The notes below the pieces were generated by a model. It worked only from the letters and a program-made list of their open reading frames with translations. It was not told the DNA's origin and searched no databases. Positions 61,729 through 64,000 of a stretch of DNA of 64,000 bases are shown one piece after another. Origin of the DNA: Akkermansia sp. (GTDB lineage: Bacteria > Verrucomicrobiota > Verrucomicrobiia > Verrucomicrobiales > Akkermansiaceae); assembly GCA_017546445.1 (NCBI GenBank), contig JAFYWX010000006.1, forward strand, positions 40,428 through 104,427, read 5' to 3'. Each line of letters opens with the position of its first letter. Position 1 is the stretch's first letter. A program made the translations under genes and the position numbers.

Positions 61729-62766
61729 TCAATTAGAAAATAGTTTGTTATAAATCTGAGGGTAAACACCAAGAAGAGCATCGACCTGAGCATCATTTCC
61801 ACCGGATGTATTAGTTGAGTACAATGTACCATCCGCATTCAGGCGGGCTTCGCGCATGGGGTTAGTATAGGTAATATCAGACACAGGCTCCGGAACCACC
61901 TGCACGCAGCTGCCTTGCAGAACACCCATTCCCCACTGCCACACATCATCTGCCGCAGGGCACAGGGCCATGGCCTTCTGCACATCGGTCACATCGGAGT
62001 GCAGGCTACCAGGAGCATACAACACCCCGCCTCCGCTTGTCGGGAACAGTAAGGGCGAGTTTGAGCCTTCCTGTATGCATTTTTCCCACTGCTGATAGGG
62101 GGTCACCTTGTCTTTCTTCAGTCTGATGCGATGGCAGCGATGTGCATGAATGCCGGTGCAGCCCGCATTCTGGTATGATACCCAAAGCTTCTCCAGCCAG
62201 TCTTCCGGGTAAAAGAGGTCATCATCTGCCGTGACGATAGCTGCCTGCGGAAAGGCACGCAACGAAGGAATAATTTTCTTGTGAGAGCGGTAATCAGGGC
62301 ACCAGCGGATTTCCAAGCCATAGTCGCGCAATGCCAGCACCTTTCGTGGCACATCCGCCTCGCGCATGGGGAACTGTTCCTCCGCCAGCCAAAGCACCAC
62401 CTTATCGGGTTTGTGGGTCTGGGTAAGGAGGGAATAGAGGCACAGATGCAAATCGTACATACGTGCCGGATAGGAAGTGATGCTGACTACGAGGCGGGGC
62501 GTACCGGAATTGCCGCTTACGCCGCTCCGATTAAGGTTCTCCACCTTGCTGGCAATTTCATCCCGGTTAATTTGCTTTAAGGAAAGGGCCTGGGAGAAAC
62601 GAATGAGGCGCTCCATCTGCCCCGGAGTCATGCGGGTTAACGTTCCGGTGATACGGGTGAGCTGTTTTTTTGCAGCTCTACGCGTCACCCTGAAGCGAAT
62701 CCCCAGGATAGAGATATAACGGTAGCAGTTATCCTTGTGAACTGCGAATATGCTGAATTTCGCCAT
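61729..62766 (-). CDS. DDD-motif glycosyltransferase
   Basis: 345 aa, soluble. An N-terminal basic segment (NCYRYISILGIRFRVTRRAA) is followed by INRDEIASKVEN and the transferase core: LVVSITSYPARMYDLHLCLY, VVLWLAEEQFP, IVTADDDLFYPEDWLEKLW (DxD-like), GGGVLYAPGSL and LCPAADDVWQWGMG. The same core occurs at the C-terminus of the 59442 protein and in the frameshifted 50139 gene. The acceptor and sugar are unknown. It starts 12 bases after the GT2 gene and is followed 19 bases later by the two-headed enzyme. Confidence 0.83.
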   Translation of the reverse strand: MAKFSIFAVHKDNCYRYISILGIRFRVTRRAAKKQLTRITGTLTRMTPGQMERLIRFSQALSLKQINRDEIASKVENLNRSGVSGNSGTPRLVVSITSYPARMYDLHLCLYSLLTQTHKPDKVVLWLAEEQFPMREADVPRKVLALRDYGLEIRWCPDYRSHKKIIPSLRAFPQAAIVTADDDLFYPEDWLEKLWVSYQNAGCTGIHAHRCHRIRLKKDKVTPYQQWEKCIQEGSNSPLLFPTSGGGVLYAPGSLHSDVTDVQKAMALCPAADDVWQWGMGVLQGSCVQVVPEPVSDITYTNPMREARLNADGTLYSTNTSGGNDAQVDALLGVYPQIYNKLFSN

Positions 62767-62778
62767 ATGTCGTTCCCC

Positions 62779-63873
62779 CTATGATTTTAATGATGCTTGC
62801 CGTGTCCTATGGCGAACCTTGTACCCAAAAATGAAATCTGTGCATCCTTCAGCAGTTGTCTCACGCTCACCAATCGGTAAGCCGAGTAACCTGACTTTGG
62901 CAAATGTATAGCCGGGAATTATAATCGCTTTATACCGAAGCAAATCGCGCCTGCGATGATAGTAGGCAGCGCCTTTCTGCAGGAGCTGCAGGGTGGGCTC
63001 CAGCTCAGTACGCAGGCGGTGCTGTAATTCGTCTGCAGCTGCGCCACTCAACTGGCGGTGGTGCCACACGGCCATGTTCATGGCCCAGTGGTTAAACGAC
63101 TTCTCCAGCTTCGCATTACCCAGCGCAAGCACCTGCTCATGAATTGCCAGCAGCGCATCTGCCAGGCTGGTAGTGCTTCGCCCGGTATTGTGGCTGATAG
63201 AAGCCCCATGCATGCGGTGCTGCACCAGCACCGCCGGCTCCACACTCACCACAGAAGCGCGAACCAGGCTCAGATACACAAAAAACGCATCATTCGTATG
63301 CGGCAGATTCTGGAATTGCAACCCCATCTGCAGCACAAACTCGCGCCGGTAAAGCTTATCCCACGGCCAGCCTGCGCACAACTGGAAAAGCTGCTGCGGC
63401 AACTCCTGCAGGGGGCAGAACGCGTTGGCATCCACACCCTTCAGCAACTCCCGGCGCAACTGGTTGGGCATGCTGCGCGTACGCCCCGTTTCCTCCGCCA
63501 ACACATCTGCCAGGCAAATAACCACATCCGCGCGGTACTTCTCTGCCCGGGCCACCATGCGCTCCAGCATCTGCGGGTGATAAACATCATCCGAATCCAG
63601 GAAAATAACATACCGCCCCTGCGCCGCACACAGCCCAGCATTCCTGGCAGCCCCTGCCCCCTGGTTCTCCTGGTGAATGACACGCACGCGCGAATCGCGC
63701 GCGACATAGGCATCGCACATGGCCGGGCAGGCATCCGGCGAGCCATCATCCACCAATATCACCTCAATTTCCCGAAGAGTCTGAGCCAGAATTGATTCCG
63801 CACACTGTTCCAGATAGCGCTCCACTTTATAGATGGGCACTACAATAGAAACAACTGGCGGAGAGACGGTCAT
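62779..63873 (-). CDS. GT2 family glycosyltransferase
   Basis: 364 aa. The GT-A core VSIVVPIYKVERYLEQCAES, VILVDDGSPDACP, NQGAGAARNAGL and YVIFLDSDDVYHP (DxD) is unmistakable, and GWPWDKLYRREFV is common in WcaA/EpsJ-like polysaccharide enzymes. First gene of the minus-strand glycan unit, with its own strong promoter. The C-terminus (FAKVRLLGLPIGERETT) carries a degenerate form of the LG-basic motif seen in the neighbours. Confidence 0.92.
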   Translation of the reverse strand: MTVSPPVVSIVVPIYKVERYLEQCAESILAQTLREIEVILVDDGSPDACPAMCDAYVARDSRVRVIHQENQGAGAARNAGLCAAQGRYVIFLDSDDVYHPQMLERMVARAEKYRADVVICLADVLAEETGRTRSMPNQLRRELLKGVDANAFCPLQELPQQLFQLCAGWPWDKLYRREFVLQMGLQFQNLPHTNDAFFVYLSLVRASVVSVEPAVLVQHRMHGASISHNTGRSTTSLADALLAIHEQVLALGNAKLEKSFNHWAMNMAVWHHRQLSGAAADELQHRLRTELEPTLQLLQKGAAYYHRRRDLLRYKAIIIPGYTFAKVRLLGLPIGERETTAEGCTDFIFGYKVRHRTRQASLKS

Positions 63874-63881
63874 CGTCCTCT

Positions 63882-63910
63882 GGTATAACGCATATGACGC
63901 ACAATGTCAA
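63882..63910 (-). promoter_or_regulatory. Leaderless promoter of the glycan unit
   Basis: Perfect TTGACA (63905-63910), 17-base spacer, TATACC (63882-63887), 8 bases to the ATG at 63873. The remaining 90 bases to the window end hold nothing I recognise. Confidence 0.75.
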
Positions 63911-64000
63911 GATTAATGAAAAAATTAAAACAATTAGATTACATGTATCCCGAAGATTGCGCAAGATGTTGAAGCGTGAATCCGGTTTTAAGGGAGCCCC

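Overview
The window reads as a chromosomal segment of a Verrucomicrobiota bacterium, probably Akkermansia or a close relative. This is an inference from gene content and style: a MurC-MurB fusion, short HemA, CobA-HemD fusion, CstA, many secreted proteins with Pro/Ala/Glu-rich tails, moderately high GC outside the last 14 kb, and weak Shine-Dalgarno signals. No rRNA, tRNA, CRISPR array or intact transposase was seen.

Layout. 1-421 is the 3' end of rho, followed by an integrase remnant. 778-4443 (plus): secreted FKBP isomerase, then cmk-plsC-recF. 4440-21025 (minus): sufS with an uncharacterised conserved gene and a GT51 peptidoglycan polymerase whose transpeptidase motifs are degenerate; a CstA-type transporter; a run of uncharacterised envelope proteins (thioredoxin-like, transglutaminase-like, zinc-ribbon, anti-sigma-like); hemA, cobA-hemD and a polysaccharide deacetylase. 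21084-42550 (plus, then a GNAT gene to 43132): iron alcohol dehydrogenase; the nusA-infB-rbfA-AsmA-cls transcription unit with a terminator inside its leader; a secreted clan GH-D-like glycosidase; murC/B-ddl-ftsQ; a histidine phosphatase; mscL-HU; a PrsW-like protease. 43195-47752 (minus): DUF2147, bioD, a 55-residue CdaR-like peptide overlapping cdaA, an EEP phosphohydrolase and hemB. Then ugd (plus).

After ugd comes an 840-base non-coding stretch full of repeats, including a MITE-like element. It marks the edge of a lower-GC surface-glycan island (50139-63873, all minus): a GT2 enzyme, related DDD-motif glycosyltransferases (one fused to GT8, one frameshifted), a TupA-type ATP-grasp protein whose start lies across an A7 slippery tract, and two O-acylation systems (AlgI/AlgJ-like and OafA/SGNH-like) that share a homologous N-terminal extracytoplasmic module. 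Ugd next door could feed UDP-glucuronate into this island.

Recurring themes. Several genes have a well-formed -35/-10 promoter whose expected start point falls at or within a few bases of the start codon, suggesting leaderless mRNAs. REP-like three-way-junction elements occur at 40.6 and 43.9 kb. The strongest candidates for something new are the degenerate GT51 enzyme, the minimal CdaR-like partner of cdaA, the possible frameshift or phase switch in the TupA gene, and the shared acyltransferase module.
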